Below are positions 29,818 to 38,474 of a stretch of 46,063 bases of DNA, in pieces (position 1 is the stretch's first letter; the number at the start of each line of letters is the position of its first letter). Location of the stretch: NCBI GenBank assembly GCA_030679995.1, contig JAUXSK010000031.1, forward strand, positions 1 through 46,063, written 5' to 3'. This DNA comes from Candidatus Moraniibacteriota bacterium (GTDB lineage Bacteria > Patescibacteriota > Minisyncoccia > Moranbacterales > UBA2206). The translations under genes were made by a program, and so were the position numbers. The notes beneath the pieces were generated by a model. That model searched no databases, was not told the origin of the DNA, and saw only the letters and a list, made by a program, of their open reading frames with translations.

Positions 29818-30501
29818 ATGGCAAAAACCAGTGCGACATTCGATTGGGAAAAAAAACTTTTGGCCGAAGGCTATTCTTTTGTTATCGGCACGGACGAAGC
29901 CGGGCGCGGTCCTTTGTGCGGGCCGGTCGTGGCCGCCGCCGCTATTTATCGCGATTCTTCATTTGAAATACCGGAAGAAAAAAAGAAACTGATGGATTTT
30001 GTGCGCGATTCTAAAACGATTTCACCCAAAAAACGGGAAGAACTTTTTGATTTTATCTGTGAGAATTTTTATATCGGCGTCGGTTCGTGCGACCACAAAA
30101 CCATCGATGAGATAAATATCCTGGAAGCGAGCTTTTTGGCGATGAAAAAGGCGGTGACGGATTTGAAAACGAAGTTTCGCCAAGAACTGCCAAATTTCGA
30201 TAATAATATCATCCTGGTGGACGGCAACAAAAAAATTCCCAATCTGTCGCTTTTCCAGCAAACGGTGATCGGCGGAGACCGGATCGTAAAATCCATCGCG
30301 GCTGCTTCTATCATTGCTAAAGTCACGCGGGATCGGCTGATGTTGGAGGTGGACGCTAAATATCCGGAATATGGCTTCGCCAAACACAAAGGCTATGGCA
30401 CTAAACGGCATATGGAAATGCTGGAAAAATACGGGCCTTGCGAAATTCACCGCCAAACCTTCGAACCGATGCCGACCCTTGCCAAAAAACGCAAAAGATG
30501 A
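29818..30501 (+). CDS. rnhB: Ribonuclease HII
   Basis: RNase HII cuts RNA in RNA-DNA hybrids and removes misincorporated ribonucleotides. The 227-residue protein has the signature GTDEAGRGPLCGPVVAAA, LVDGNKKIP, a KVTRDRLM stretch with the third acidic region, and HKGYGTKRHMEML. ATG 29818 is chosen over an upstream in-frame ATG at 29761, which lies inside the pyrE terminator and upstream of the TATAAT box. No SD is present. Confidence 0.95.
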   Translation: MAKTSATFDWEKKLLAEGYSFVIGTDEAGRGPLCGPVVAAAAIYRDSSFEIPEEKKKLMDFVRDSKTISPKKREELFDFICENFYIGVGSCDHKTIDEINILEASFLAMKKAVTDLKTKFRQELPNFDNNIILVDGNKKIPNLSLFQQTVIGGDRIVKSIAAASIIAKVTRDRLMLEVDAKYPEYGFAKHKGYGTKRHMEMLEKYGPCEIHRQTFEPMPTLAKKRKR

Positions 30502-30537
30502 TAAACTCGTGAGTAGTTAATAAAAACTTAATCAGAG

Positions 30538-30543
30538 TATAAT
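30538..30543 (+). promoter_or_regulatory. rpmF -10 box, near-leaderless mRNA
   Basis: A perfect TATAAT ends exactly 9 nt before the rpmF ATG, the same spacing as at rnhB. The -35 region is weak. Confidence 0.5.
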
Positions 30544-30552
30544 TGTAAATTT

Positions 30553-30759
30553 ATGTCAACACAGAAACAGAGACACACCAAGGGTCGGCGGGATCGGGCG
30601 AGGGCAGAACTCAAGCTTACTTCAAAAAATCTGGTCACTTGCGGTAAATGCGGGGCTCAAATCAAAGCCCATATAACTTGTCCTAAGTGCGGATTCTACA
30701 AAGGCAAGGAAGTGGTGGATACTATGAAAAAGATCACTAAAAAAACAACCAAAAAATAA
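30553..30759 (+). CDS. rpmF: 50S ribosomal protein L32
   Basis: This 68-residue protein has the L32 zinc-ribbon layout: basic N-terminus with [16 protein letters not shown], then [20 protein letters not shown] with two CxxC pairs, and a Lys-rich tail. It lies 51 nt after rnhB and is followed after 4 nt by nusB. Confidence 0.92.
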   Translation: MSTQKQRHTKGRRDRARAELKLTSKNLVTCGKCGAQIKAHITCPKCGFYKGKEVVDTMKKITKKTTKK

Positions 30760-30763
30760 TATT

Positions 30764-31273
30764 ATGGCCAATCGCCATTTAGCGCGTTCAATTGCTATGC
30801 AATCCCTCTATGAATGGGATTTCAAGGGCAAGAAAGATGAAAATCTGGACGGAATCATTAAGAAAAATGTCGAAGAATTCGCCCCCGGACTCGAGGATGA
30901 CTCTTTCGTGTACCATCTGGTGAAACAGACTATCGTTAATCGCGGAAAAATTGATCCGTTGATTGAGAAATGCGCGCCGGAATGGCCATTGGAGCAAGTG
31001 ACGGTCGTCGATCGGAATATCCTCCGTTTGGGAATCTACGAGCTCCTGTTCGGCAATTATGAGGATGTGCCGCCAAAAGTGGCGATCAATGAGGCGATTG
31101 AATTGGCGAAATCATTCGGCGGCGAATCGTCCGGCCGTTTTGTGAACGGCGTTTTGGGCACGATTTATCGCGAATTGGGCGAACCGATGAAAGATGACGA
31201 GTCCAAAAAACATAAGAAATCTGAAGAAGTTGAGGTGGTGGGTAGTGAGGATGTAAAAACCGAAGGCGTATAA
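30764..31273 (+). CDS. nusB: Transcription antitermination factor NusB
   Basis: NusB binds boxA RNA with S10 and supports rRNA transcription. The 169-residue protein has the all-helical NusB core ([60 protein letters not shown]) to about residue 143. An acidic/Lys-rich tail of about 25 residues is extra compared with typical 130-150-residue proteins. It starts 4 nt after rpmF. Confidence 0.93.
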   Translation: MANRHLARSIAMQSLYEWDFKGKKDENLDGIIKKNVEEFAPGLEDDSFVYHLVKQTIVNRGKIDPLIEKCAPEWPLEQVTVVDRNILRLGIYELLFGNYEDVPPKVAINEAIELAKSFGGESSGRFVNGVLGTIYRELGEPMKDDESKKHKKSEEVEVVGSEDVKTEGV

Positions 31274-31274
31274 T

Positions 31275-31415
31275 TATTTTTTTAAAATCCAAAATCCAAA
31301 ATTACGAATCCTAAATAAATCCAAAATCCAAATTTTCAAATGTTTAAATATTTGAATTTTGGGAATTGAAATTTATTTAGAATTTATTGCTTTGAATTTA
31401 GGATTTTTAAATTTT
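31275..31415. repeat. AT-rich imperfect inverted element, copy 5
   Basis: Between nusB and rnc, a left half with AAAATCCAAAATCCAAAATT words faces a right half with ATTTGAATTTTGGGAATTG and TTTGAATTTAGGATTTTTAA. It ends directly at the rnc start codon, as copy 1 does at the amidohydrolase gene. Confidence 0.65.
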
Positions 31416-32105
31416 GTGGTTGAAAAACTGGCGGAAAAACTCGGGATACGATTCAATAATATCGAATTGTTGCAGCAGGCGGTGACCCATCGGTCATATC
31501 TGAACGAACATAAGGATTATAAGCTGGATCATAATGAACGTCTGGAATTTTTGGGCGATGCCGTTTTGGAATTGGTGGTGACGGAATTTTTGTATGCCAA
31601 CTATCATAATCCGGAAGGCGAGCTGACCAATTGGCGCGCGGCCTTGGTGAACGGCGAGATGCTGGCCAGGATTTCCGGCAGGATCGGCGTGGAGGAATTC
31701 CTGCTGATGAGCCGGGGGGAGGCGAAGGATACCGGCAAAGCGCGGCAATATCTTTTGGCTAACGCTTTTGAAGCGATTACCGGCGCGATTTATCTGGATC
31801 AAAAAGAACTCGGCTATGAAATTGCCAAGGATTTTATATTGAAAAATATCGTCGTCGAACTGCCGGCGATCATCCAAAATAAATCCTATATGGATCCGAA
31901 AAGCCGCTTCCAGGAAGAGGCGCAGGAAAAAGTCGGCGTAACGCCTTCCTATAAGGTCATTGAGGAAAGCGGTCCGGACCACGCGCGTAAATTCGTGGTG
32001 GGAGTCTATCTGGAACATGAGTTGGTGGCCAGTGGCGAAGGGATGTCTAAGCAAGAGGCGCAACGGAACGCGGCGGCCGCCGGCTTGGAAACCAAGGGCT
32101 GGTAG
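31416..32105 (+). CDS. rnc: Ribonuclease III
   Basis: RNase III cuts double-stranded RNA in rRNA and mRNA processing. The 229-residue protein has the signature HNERLEFLGDAVLELVV, RISGRIGVEEFLLMSRGE, NAFEAITGAIYLD with the second catalytic Glu, and a C-terminal dsRBD (DPKSRFQEEAQEKVG...GMSKQEAQRNAAAAGL). I take GTG 31416 as start: the frame is open further upstream, but those codons belong to the AT-rich element. Length then matches the E. coli enzyme (226). Confidence 0.93.
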   Translation: MVEKLAEKLGIRFNNIELLQQAVTHRSYLNEHKDYKLDHNERLEFLGDAVLELVVTEFLYANYHNPEGELTNWRAALVNGEMLARISGRIGVEEFLLMSRGEAKDTGKARQYLLANAFEAITGAIYLDQKELGYEIAKDFILKNIVVELPAIIQNKSYMDPKSRFQEEAQEKVGVTPSYKVIEESGPDHARKFVVGVYLEHELVASGEGMSKQEAQRNAAAAGLETKGW

Positions 32106-32216
32106 TCTGTTGGATTGGCAGTTTTGTTTCGTGGCCGCTCAATCTTATCTAAGGTTGCGTGGCTAAGACACGAAGTGTTGTCGTTCCTAATATTCTTTTT
32201 CAAACGGAGGTCAAAT

Positions 32217-32567
32217 ATGTATAATGGAAAGGTATTGTTTGGACCGGTTCCAGCCATAGTCGTGGTTGGAAATGGAATGGAAAAAGAGATAGGCGGGAAT
32301 AAATATTTTTCTTTCCTCCAGGAAATTCCCGATGGTGATTTTGTCGAGGTGCTTGTCCTCGGCGAGATTGCAAGTTTGAAAATTTCCGCCCTGGTCGAGA
32401 TCAAGACCAGGATGGAAGGGGACAGGGAAATCGCCTTTGTTTTTGCAAGAGTCGTAAATCTAGGGGCGAACCCTATTTTCAAACTCCAGATCGGTCCATT
32501 GGGACAAGAGGTGAATTATCAAATGCCCCGAGTTGAATTAGGGGAAGCCCAAATCGGTTTTGTATGA
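32217..32567 (+). CDS. Unknown small protein of the SD-rich class
   Basis: I do not recognise this 116-residue protein. It is strand-rich and slightly acidic (VLFGPVPAIVVVGNGMEKEI, FVEVLVLGEIASLKISALVE), with no Cys, signal peptide or membrane helix. CGGAGGT lies 5 nt before ATG 32217, which fixes the start although the frame is open upstream. It is monocistronic with a long GC-rich terminator, like the genes at 26197-29706. Confidence 0.6.
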   Translation: MYNGKVLFGPVPAIVVVGNGMEKEIGGNKYFSFLQEIPDGDFVEVLVLGEIASLKISALVEIKTRMEGDREIAFVFARVVNLGANPIFKLQIGPLGQEVNYQMPRVELGEAQIGFV

Positions 32568-32588
32568 TCCAATCGGGTTTTCCCGGAT

Positions 32589-32626
32589 CCTGTGGCGCGG
32601 AAGTATGCGCGCCACAGGCTTTTTTT
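32589..32626 (+). terminator. Terminator after the 32217 gene
   Basis: CCTGTGGCGCG pairs perfectly (11 bp) with CGCGCCACAGG across a GAAGTATG loop, followed by CT7. Confidence 0.92.
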
Positions 32627-32673
32627 ATGGACGGACAATGGGTTTATCACCATTGATTTTAAAAACTGGACAT

Positions 32674-32702
32674 AAAAAGCGGTATTGCTAAACCGCTTTT
32701 TT
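32674..32702 (+). terminator. Second terminator before the 32785 gene
   Basis: AAAAAGCGGT pairs with ACCGCTTTTT across an 8-nt loop and is flanked by A- and T-runs, so it may work in both directions. Confidence 0.8.
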
Positions 32703-32784
32703 CTTTTGGAAAAAGTTTTTTTGTGCTAAAATAAAACCATATCATTCCATGCTTCAATAAATCAAAATATAAATCAAAACCAAT

Positions 32785-33093
32785 ATGCCACAAAACAATT
32801 CCAACTCGCTGGGCGAGTTCGTAAAAGACCTGATCCGGAGCCGCGGTTTGGACAATCTCGACTACGAGATAGTCGTCCAGCTCAAAGCCGACTTGCGCGA
32901 CCGGGTCGAGAGCCGGGTCAATGCCGCTATCCTGGCCAATCTGCCTCCGGAAAAAGTGGAATATTTTGAAAAACTCTTGGACCAGTCTTCCACCGAAGAA
33001 GTCCAATCTTTTTGCCAGAGGAATATCTATGGCCTGGACGAGATAATCGCCAACGAACTGGCGAAATTCCGTGCGACATATCTAAATGTATAG
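32785..33093 (+). CDS. Small helical protein, DUF5663-like
   Basis: This 102-residue protein is charged and helical (LGEFVKDLIRSRGLDNLDYE, LPPEKVEYFEKLLD, ANELAKF). It resembles short CPR proteins that I recall as DUF5663, but that match is from memory and not certain. No function is known. It precedes the 33106 gene by 12 nt and probably shares its mRNA. No SD. Confidence 0.65.
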   Translation: MPQNNSNSLGEFVKDLIRSRGLDNLDYEIVVQLKADLRDRVESRVNAAILANLPPEKVEYFEKLLDQSSTEEVQSFCQRNIYGLDEIIANELAKFRATYLNV

Positions 33094-33105
33094 GCGTGAA
33101 GAAAA

Positions 33106-33921
33106 ATGGAAGAAATTTTTTTTAAAGGCTTAGGGGGAAAAAATAAAAGCACCGCTTCGGAGCATGCGTATGCGCCAAAGGAAGGCAGGCATCTTGATGC
33201 TGACGGTATTTTCGGCGTGGAATTGGCGGGGCATAAATCAAGTTTGGAAAGATTGGATGCGGAGTTTGGCGCCAATATCGATTATGCCAAGGGCGGAATG
33301 GACACCGGATCTCAGCGCGATGCGATCAGTCGTGTCGCTGAAAAAATCGCTTCTTCCGAGAGTGGAAGCTTCGTGGGTGAAAAAGCGCTTTCTTCGGCGG
33401 TTGAGTTGATCAATTTGGTCAAAGCATCCCTTTCTTTGGGCGAGGATGTAGAGCCGCACGAAGTCGCCGGGTTGATGGCGCGGTTGGAGGCGGTTTCGCG
33501 CAATTTTGAAGGTGGTAAAAAAGAAACCCAGGATATGGCTAAAAAGGAATTTATCGACGCGGCGGCTTTGTTAGCCGAAATAGAGTCCTGCGCGGAATTT
33601 GCCGATTATCAAAAAAACGATCCGGCCGCCCCTTTCGATTTTGAGAATGCCGGTGAAAAATATCCACATCTGGATGTCATCCGGGCGAGAACCAAGGTCG
33701 GATTGCGGAGAATCGCTGAAACTAATCGTGATTTCGTGCCGGATGGAAAAAGTTTCGATGAATTTTTAGAATGCCTGCAAGGCATTGCGGGATTGAGGCG
33801 TAGCGGCGAGGACAAGATCCTTAGGCGAGATAGCCTAATATTGAAAAAGATGCGCCATAAGCCGGCGATTTTTAAGAAACTGGCGGGGCGGGTTTTGGTG
33901 GCCCAGTCAGGGTCGGAATAG
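33106..33921 (+). CDS. Unknown mostly helical protein
   Basis: I do not recognise this 271-residue protein. It is soluble, Ala/Glu/Lys-rich and mostly helical (AISRVAEKIASSES, LSSAVELINLVKASLSLG, EFIDAAALLAEIESCAEF), with a basic C-terminal third (KMRHKPAIFKKLAGRVL). It has no signal peptide or catalytic motif. It follows the 32785 gene closely. A lineage-specific structural or regulatory role is possible but not shown. Confidence 0.65.
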   Translation: MEEIFFKGLGGKNKSTASEHAYAPKEGRHLDADGIFGVELAGHKSSLERLDAEFGANIDYAKGGMDTGSQRDAISRVAEKIASSESGSFVGEKALSSAVELINLVKASLSLGEDVEPHEVAGLMARLEAVSRNFEGGKKETQDMAKKEFIDAAALLAEIESCAEFADYQKNDPAAPFDFENAGEKYPHLDVIRARTKVGLRRIAETNRDFVPDGKSFDEFLECLQGIAGLRRSGEDKILRRDSLILKKMRHKPAIFKKLAGRVLVAQSGSE

Positions 33922-33961
33922 ATATGCGCATTGGAAGCGGGCTTTATGCGTATGGATATTG

Positions 33962-33970
33962 TGATATAAT
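33962..33970 (+). promoter_or_regulatory. Extended -10 promoter of the 34043 gene
   Basis: TGA directly precedes a perfect TATAAT (33965-33970), an extended -10 box that can work without a good -35. It lies about 72 nt before the ATG. Confidence 0.55.
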
Positions 33971-34042
33971 TAAATCGGAAGCAGAAAGGCCGGCTTGATT
34001 CCTGAATTTTTAGAAATAATTTATTTTTTAATCTACAAATCT

Positions 34043-35554
34043 ATGGCTACTACCCCGGAGAACATATCACCTAGAGCGGAAAAACTGGAAAATCAGACTG
34101 CGGCCGTGCCGGTTTCTGCGAGCGCTGAAACCCAAAACTTTTCCAGCGGGCTGCCCGAGAAAAAAGGCATCGCCAGCCGGCTATATGAAGGCCTCTACAA
34201 GATTCCCGGCATAAACCGGATCGTCGGAAAAATGGAAATCGCTTACAACCAATTTTGGGCGGACAAGAATGAGAAAAAAGCCGCTCAATCCAAGGGTGAA
34301 ATGGATGTCGATGATATGCAAATCGGGGCTTTGGATAAACTGAGGGCGCAAATTGAATCCAATATCGAAAATTTCAAACAAAGGAAGATTCCCGGTGTAG
34401 AAACGTTCCAATTGGAATTGAAAAAGTTAGACCAGCAGAAGACGGATATGTTGAACAAAAAAGACAAAAAGCAATCGGAATTCGAAGCGCGGGATAATAA
34501 AGTGAAATCGTATACCAATAAACGGGACGCGATCGCCGACAGGCTTATCGGACGCTATGATGAAAAACTTCATCCGATGGAAAAGGAATTGGAGCAGTTA
34601 CAAACCTGCAAGGACCGGTTGGATCTGGAAATCGCGGCGATGGGAGCGGATCATGACGCATTGCTGATTGAGTTAACGGAAACGGAAAAACAAAAAATGG
34701 AAATGGAGGAATCTTTGAGAGTGACTAGGCGTTCTCCGCGGGAAATCAAGAAATTCGTAAAAATATTCGAGGATCAATTGACGCGTGGCCGGGAAAAAAT
34801 CCGATCGGAACGGGAAGCTATGGCCCGCCGGAAAGACGAGATAAACAAGAAAATCGCTAAAGTCGACGTGAAAGCCAATCCGTACCGCGACAAGCGGGAG
34901 GAATTCGCGCGTGTGAAAGCGGGCCGTCCGCTCAAGATGGAAGTGAAAACCAGGGAAAGAGGCAAGGTGTTTGCGGGGGAAGAAGCCGTAAGCGCGCATA
35001 CGAGAAAAGAATCCGTTGAGGATGGAATCGAGGAGTGGTCAGACGTCAAAGTGCTGGTTTCCGGCTGGAATAATAATATGAAAGGTAAATACCAGTCAAA
35101 GATGGTTATTGACCAAGCCGATTTTATGCGGGTGACCAAATTGCGGACAGATAAGCTGGATAAGAGGAATTTTAAGAAACTTCTCGGTCTGTATTACAAA
35201 CTCAAAAAAATTCAGGTGGGTATGGATTTGAACGCGGCTGTCGATGCTTTTTATGAAGAAAATGAAAATAAATCAAGGGGAGGGGCTGATGAAAAGAAAC
35301 CGAAAGGGGAGGATAATGATGAAGAGAGATTTGATCAGGAAGTAGAAAGGCGGGAAAATAAGAAGTCAAAAGGTGAAGATAAGGATGAAGAGAGATTCGA
35401 TCAGGAAGTCGCCCGCCGGCAAGCGGCAAAAAATACGGCGGCCGGGGTTGCTTCACAACAATCAGCTAAAGGGGATGATAATGATGAAGAAAGGCTTGAT
35501 CAAGAAGTCGCCCGCCGGCAAGCGGCAAAAAAGGCAGGGAATAGGACGACATAA
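34043..35554 (+). CDS. Coiled-coil protein, paralog A, with C-terminal tandem repeats
   Basis: This 503-residue protein is unknown. Residues of about 28-71 (SSGLPEKKGIASRLYEGLYK...) are nearly identical to the 36006 protein. A long coiled coil follows to about 270, then a second conserved block (KANPYRDKREEFARVKAGRP) and a paralog-specific globular part (WSDVKVLVSGWNNNMKG...). The C-terminus holds three copies of a charged unit of the type KGEDNDEERFDQEVERR. No signal peptide or membrane helix is seen. I chose ATG 34043; upstream codons look non-coding. It probably acts as a filament or scaffold protein, which is inference. Confidence 0.75.
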   Translation: MATTPENISPRAEKLENQTAAVPVSASAETQNFSSGLPEKKGIASRLYEGLYKIPGINRIVGKMEIAYNQFWADKNEKKAAQSKGEMDVDDMQIGALDKLRAQIESNIENFKQRKIPGVETFQLELKKLDQQKTDMLNKKDKKQSEFEARDNKVKSYTNKRDAIADRLIGRYDEKLHPMEKELEQLQTCKDRLDLEIAAMGADHDALLIELTETEKQKMEMEESLRVTRRSPREIKKFVKIFEDQLTRGREKIRSEREAMARRKDEINKKIAKVDVKANPYRDKREEFARVKAGRPLKMEVKTRERGKVFAGEEAVSAHTRKESVEDGIEEWSDVKVLVSGWNNNMKGKYQSKMVIDQADFMRVTKLRTDKLDKRNFKKLLGLYYKLKKIQVGMDLNAAVDAFYEENENKSRGGADEKKPKGEDNDEERFDQEVERRENKKSKGEDKDEERFDQEVARRQAAKNTAAGVASQQSAKGDDNDEERLDQEVARRQAAKKAGNRTT

Positions 35555-35653
35555 TAAATAGGATCATAAAATATTTAAAGCATGATTATTGGATTTGCTT
35601 GGAATATAAAATCAAAAAAGTATTTTTTAAATTTCTAATTAATTGCAAATAAT

Positions 35654-35929
35654 ATGAAAACAAATCAAATTGCGAACGATGGCCAGACCGCGCAAGATTT
35701 GGATGACAAGCTTAATGATTTGGTCGATAGGGTAGAAAAAATCAACCAAAAAATTGATGAGACTAGTGAAAAAACCAGGAAAGGAATAGACGCGATCGAA
35801 GCCGAGGTTGACGACTCGATAAACAAAGTGGAAAAAATTTATGCCGATTTGGATCAGATAGAAAAAGAAGCCGGCGATGAATTCGACAAACTTATCGTGG
35901 AGGAATCTGAGGATTTGGCCAGTGAATAG
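35654..35929 (+). CDS. Small acidic coiled-coil protein
   Basis: This 91-residue protein is almost wholly a heptad-rich acidic coiled coil (LDDKLNDLVDRVEKINQKID, VEKIYADLDQIEKEAGDEFD). I do not recognise it. It sits between the two paralogous coiled-coil genes and ends 12 nt before a terminator, so it may be a partner of one of them. No SD. Confidence 0.65.
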   Translation: MKTNQIANDGQTAQDLDDKLNDLVDRVEKINQKIDETSEKTRKGIDAIEAEVDDSINKVEKIYADLDQIEKEAGDEFDKLIVEESEDLASE

Positions 35930-35940
35930 GCAGCGCCTCT

Positions 35941-35967
35941 AAAAACTCCGCAATCGCGGGGTTTTTT
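35941..35967 (+). terminator. Terminator between the coiled-coil genes
   Basis: AAAAACTCCGC pairs with GCGGGGTTTTT (one G-U) across an AATC loop and continues into a T-run. Confidence 0.85.
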
Positions 35968-36005
35968 AAAAAATTTAATCAGATAATATTTAAAGACATA
36001 AAATT

Positions 36006-38369
36006 ATGGCTGTTGCGCCGGACAAAACATCATCCATTGCTGAAACCCAAAACTTTTCCAGCGGGCTGCCCGAGAAAAAAGGCATCGCCAGCCGGCTATA
36101 TGAAGGTCTATACAAGATTCCCGGCATAAACCGGATCGTCGGAAAAATGGAAATCGCTTACAACCAGTTTCGGGCAGATAAGAATGAAAAAAAATCCGCC
36201 AAATTTAAAAGCGAGATGGACGTTGATGATTTGAGTGTGAACGCACTGGATCGATCCAAGGCGCAAATAGAAGCGACCATCGAAACTTTAAAGCGGCAGG
36301 GTATGCCGGGCACGGAATCATTGCAAATAAAACTGAAAGAAATAGACCGGCAGAAAATGGAGATATTAAGCAAAAAAGACAAAAAACAATCGAAGTTCGA
36401 AGCGAAGGATAACAAGGTGAAACTATATGTCAACCACAGGGACGCAATCACCAATAGGCTTATTGGGCGTTATGATGAAAAACTTTATCCAATGGAAAAG
36501 GAATTGGAAGGGTTGCAAGCCTGCAAACGTCGGGCGGATTTGGAGGTGGCGATGATGAATGCGGAGCACGAGGCGTCATTGATTGAAATGCAGGAAATTG
36601 AGCAACAAAAAGCGCAACTCGAAGAGGCTTACAGATCAATCGGATATTCGGACAAAAAAATCAAGAAGGACGTGGCAATAAAAATATTGGCGGAACAATT
36701 AGCGCAAAACAGGAAGAGAATTGGGATGGAAAATGAAGTTATGGCAAAAAGGCAGGATGTTATAGACAGGAAAATCGCCAAAGTCGATGCAAAAGCCAAT
36801 CCGTACCGCGACAAGCGGGAGGAATTCGCGCGCGTGAAAGCGGGCCGGCCCGTAGATATGAAAGTCAAAACCAGGGAAAGAAGCCAGGTGTTTGCGGGGG
36901 AAGAAACCATAATCGGGCATACGAGACAAGAAAGGAGAGATGAACCAATGATAGGTGATGAGACGGTAGATGGCTCTGTGGAGGCGCAAAACGAATCTCA
37001 GCAACAGGCAGAGCCCCAACAGCCGACAACTTCTTCTTTAAATATGCCTCCTATAACCCCTTCGCAAAAAAATATAGAAACGACGGAGGAGGAAACAGTC
37101 TCTACGAATGATCCGCTTAGGGCGGCGGCTTGGCATACGATCAGGAAAATGGAGGATTTGAAGATGAAATATTCCGATTTGAACGGCGCGACGGAAAAAG
37201 AAAGGGAGGAAAAATTCTTGGAGTTGACGCGCCGATTGTGGAATGAATTTACGGTACACGGAATTACTAAAAACGGATCAATGGATTTAATAAGGGAGTC
37301 TGATTTGGACGGCGAAAGCTGGTTGAAACTTTTGGAGCTTGCCGGTTTTTCAATAGACAGGGATAAGGTTAATTTTATAAAATCAGGAACAACCAGAGAG
37401 AGCGGCGTAATAGGCGATACTTCCGAAAAACAAAGTGGTGTTATTGCTGAGGATAAAGGAAAAAAGCTTACCATGGATCATCATGGCCCTGAATCGGATC
37501 GGACGACTTCGGCTACGAAGTTTGCTTATGAACTATTAACAACGCTGAATCTTTTGAAAAAGGAGGATTATCTGGATAAATTTGTTGATTTTGTTACAGC
37601 TTGTGATAATCTTGAATTTTCTGCTGATACATATGGAACGGTTTATAAAAATTATGCGAAAAATCTATACGGATTGCGTCAAAAAATTAAGTTGGAGGAT
37701 ATATTGCAAATGTTTAAGGATGGCATAGATCCGGCTCAGGAAATTCCTGAGGATCGTTTGAAGAGTATGGAATATGAAGATTCTGCGAGCAAAAGCAGTG
37801 ATCCTGCGAAAATGAAGAAAAAATCTCTCTTTGAATTTTCTGAAGAATTCCGGAATAATATTGACGGGACAGATGAGACGATTAAGAAAATGGAAGATTT
37901 CGTGTTGGATACGGGAGGTAGTCGTTTTGGCAAGGTACTGATTGACACTGGCAGGATTGTAGGTAAAGGCAAGTGGATAGCGAAAGTGTATGACAATAAC
38001 CATTCTGCCCAGCTAGCTGCTTTCGCCAGTGGTTATGGAGCTTATTTAAAATGGTCGCAGAAAAACAATGGATTTGTCATTTTTACCAAGGATAAAAAAA
38101 TTGATGAGGATACAGTGCCGGGCGGATTCGGACAGGGATTTAATGTGAGGGGTCATATGTGGATGAAACCAGAGTTTGATGACGATACGCAAAAAGTAGT
38201 GCCTTTAACGGTTAAGTTGGAAGATATTTTGGCCAAATTGGCAGGCCAAAGCCCGGCTGATTTTAAGATGGATGATAAGCTAAAAAAAGCTTTTGATAAA
38301 GCGACTAAAAATAAATCAAAACCGGCATTTAAACGCAAATCTAAGCCTAAGCCCCAGCCAGCCCCGTAA
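36006..38369 (+). CDS. Coiled-coil protein, paralog B, with DHH-like C-terminal half
   Basis: This 787-residue protein shares its N-terminal 300 residues with the 34043 protein: conserved block at about 12-55, coiled coil to about 255, second block KANPYRDKREEFARVKAGRP at 263-282. After a Gln/Pro/Thr-rich linker (about 315-365) comes a different C-terminal half. It contains LTMDHHGPESDRTTSATKFAYELL (Asp491-His493) followed by DKFVDFVTACDNLEF, which recalls motif III and the following Asp of DHH-family phosphoesterases. A later GGFGQGFNVRGHMW (706-719) could match the Gly-rich DHHA1 part. The usual motif I is not visible, so it may be inactive or remote. The tail is Lys/Pro-rich. Confidence 0.7.
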   Translation: MAVAPDKTSSIAETQNFSSGLPEKKGIASRLYEGLYKIPGINRIVGKMEIAYNQFRADKNEKKSAKFKSEMDVDDLSVNALDRSKAQIEATIETLKRQGMPGTESLQIKLKEIDRQKMEILSKKDKKQSKFEAKDNKVKLYVNHRDAITNRLIGRYDEKLYPMEKELEGLQACKRRADLEVAMMNAEHEASLIEMQEIEQQKAQLEEAYRSIGYSDKKIKKDVAIKILAEQLAQNRKRIGMENEVMAKRQDVIDRKIAKVDAKANPYRDKREEFARVKAGRPVDMKVKTRERSQVFAGEETIIGHTRQERRDEPMIGDETVDGSVEAQNESQQQAEPQQPTTSSLNMPPITPSQKNIETTEEETVSTNDPLRAAAWHTIRKMEDLKMKYSDLNGATEKEREEKFLELTRRLWNEFTVHGITKNGSMDLIRESDLDGESWLKLLELAGFSIDRDKVNFIKSGTTRESGVIGDTSEKQSGVIAEDKGKKLTMDHHGPESDRTTSATKFAYELLTTLNLLKKEDYLDKFVDFVTACDNLEFSADTYGTVYKNYAKNLYGLRQKIKLEDILQMFKDGIDPAQEIPEDRLKSMEYEDSASKSSDPAKMKKKSLFEFSEEFRNNIDGTDETIKKMEDFVLDTGGSRFGKVLIDTGRIVGKGKWIAKVYDNNHSAQLAAFASGYGAYLKWSQKNNGFVIFTKDKKIDEDTVPGGFGQGFNVRGHMWMKPEFDDDTQKVVPLTVKLEDILAKLAGQSPADFKMDDKLKKAFDKATKNKSKPAFKRKSKPKPQPAP

Positions 38370-38474
38370 GCGGTGACAATGAAAAAGGTATTTTTGATTT
38401 CTCTAAAACCAAAATTTGTTGTAGAATAAACATAGGTGGATTTATCCATCCTATTTTATCGCTTGTCTATTTTA

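Noticed and set aside
29759-29992. 77-codon frame with a perfect GGAGGTGA SD after pyrE
   Set aside because: Its start codon lies in the pyrE terminator stem and most of it overlaps rnhB in another frame; the translation looks random. The SD itself is noted as a finding.
31359-31415. N-terminal extension of RNase III from TTG 31359
   Set aside because: The added residues come from the AT-rich inverted element and would lengthen the protein beyond the family.
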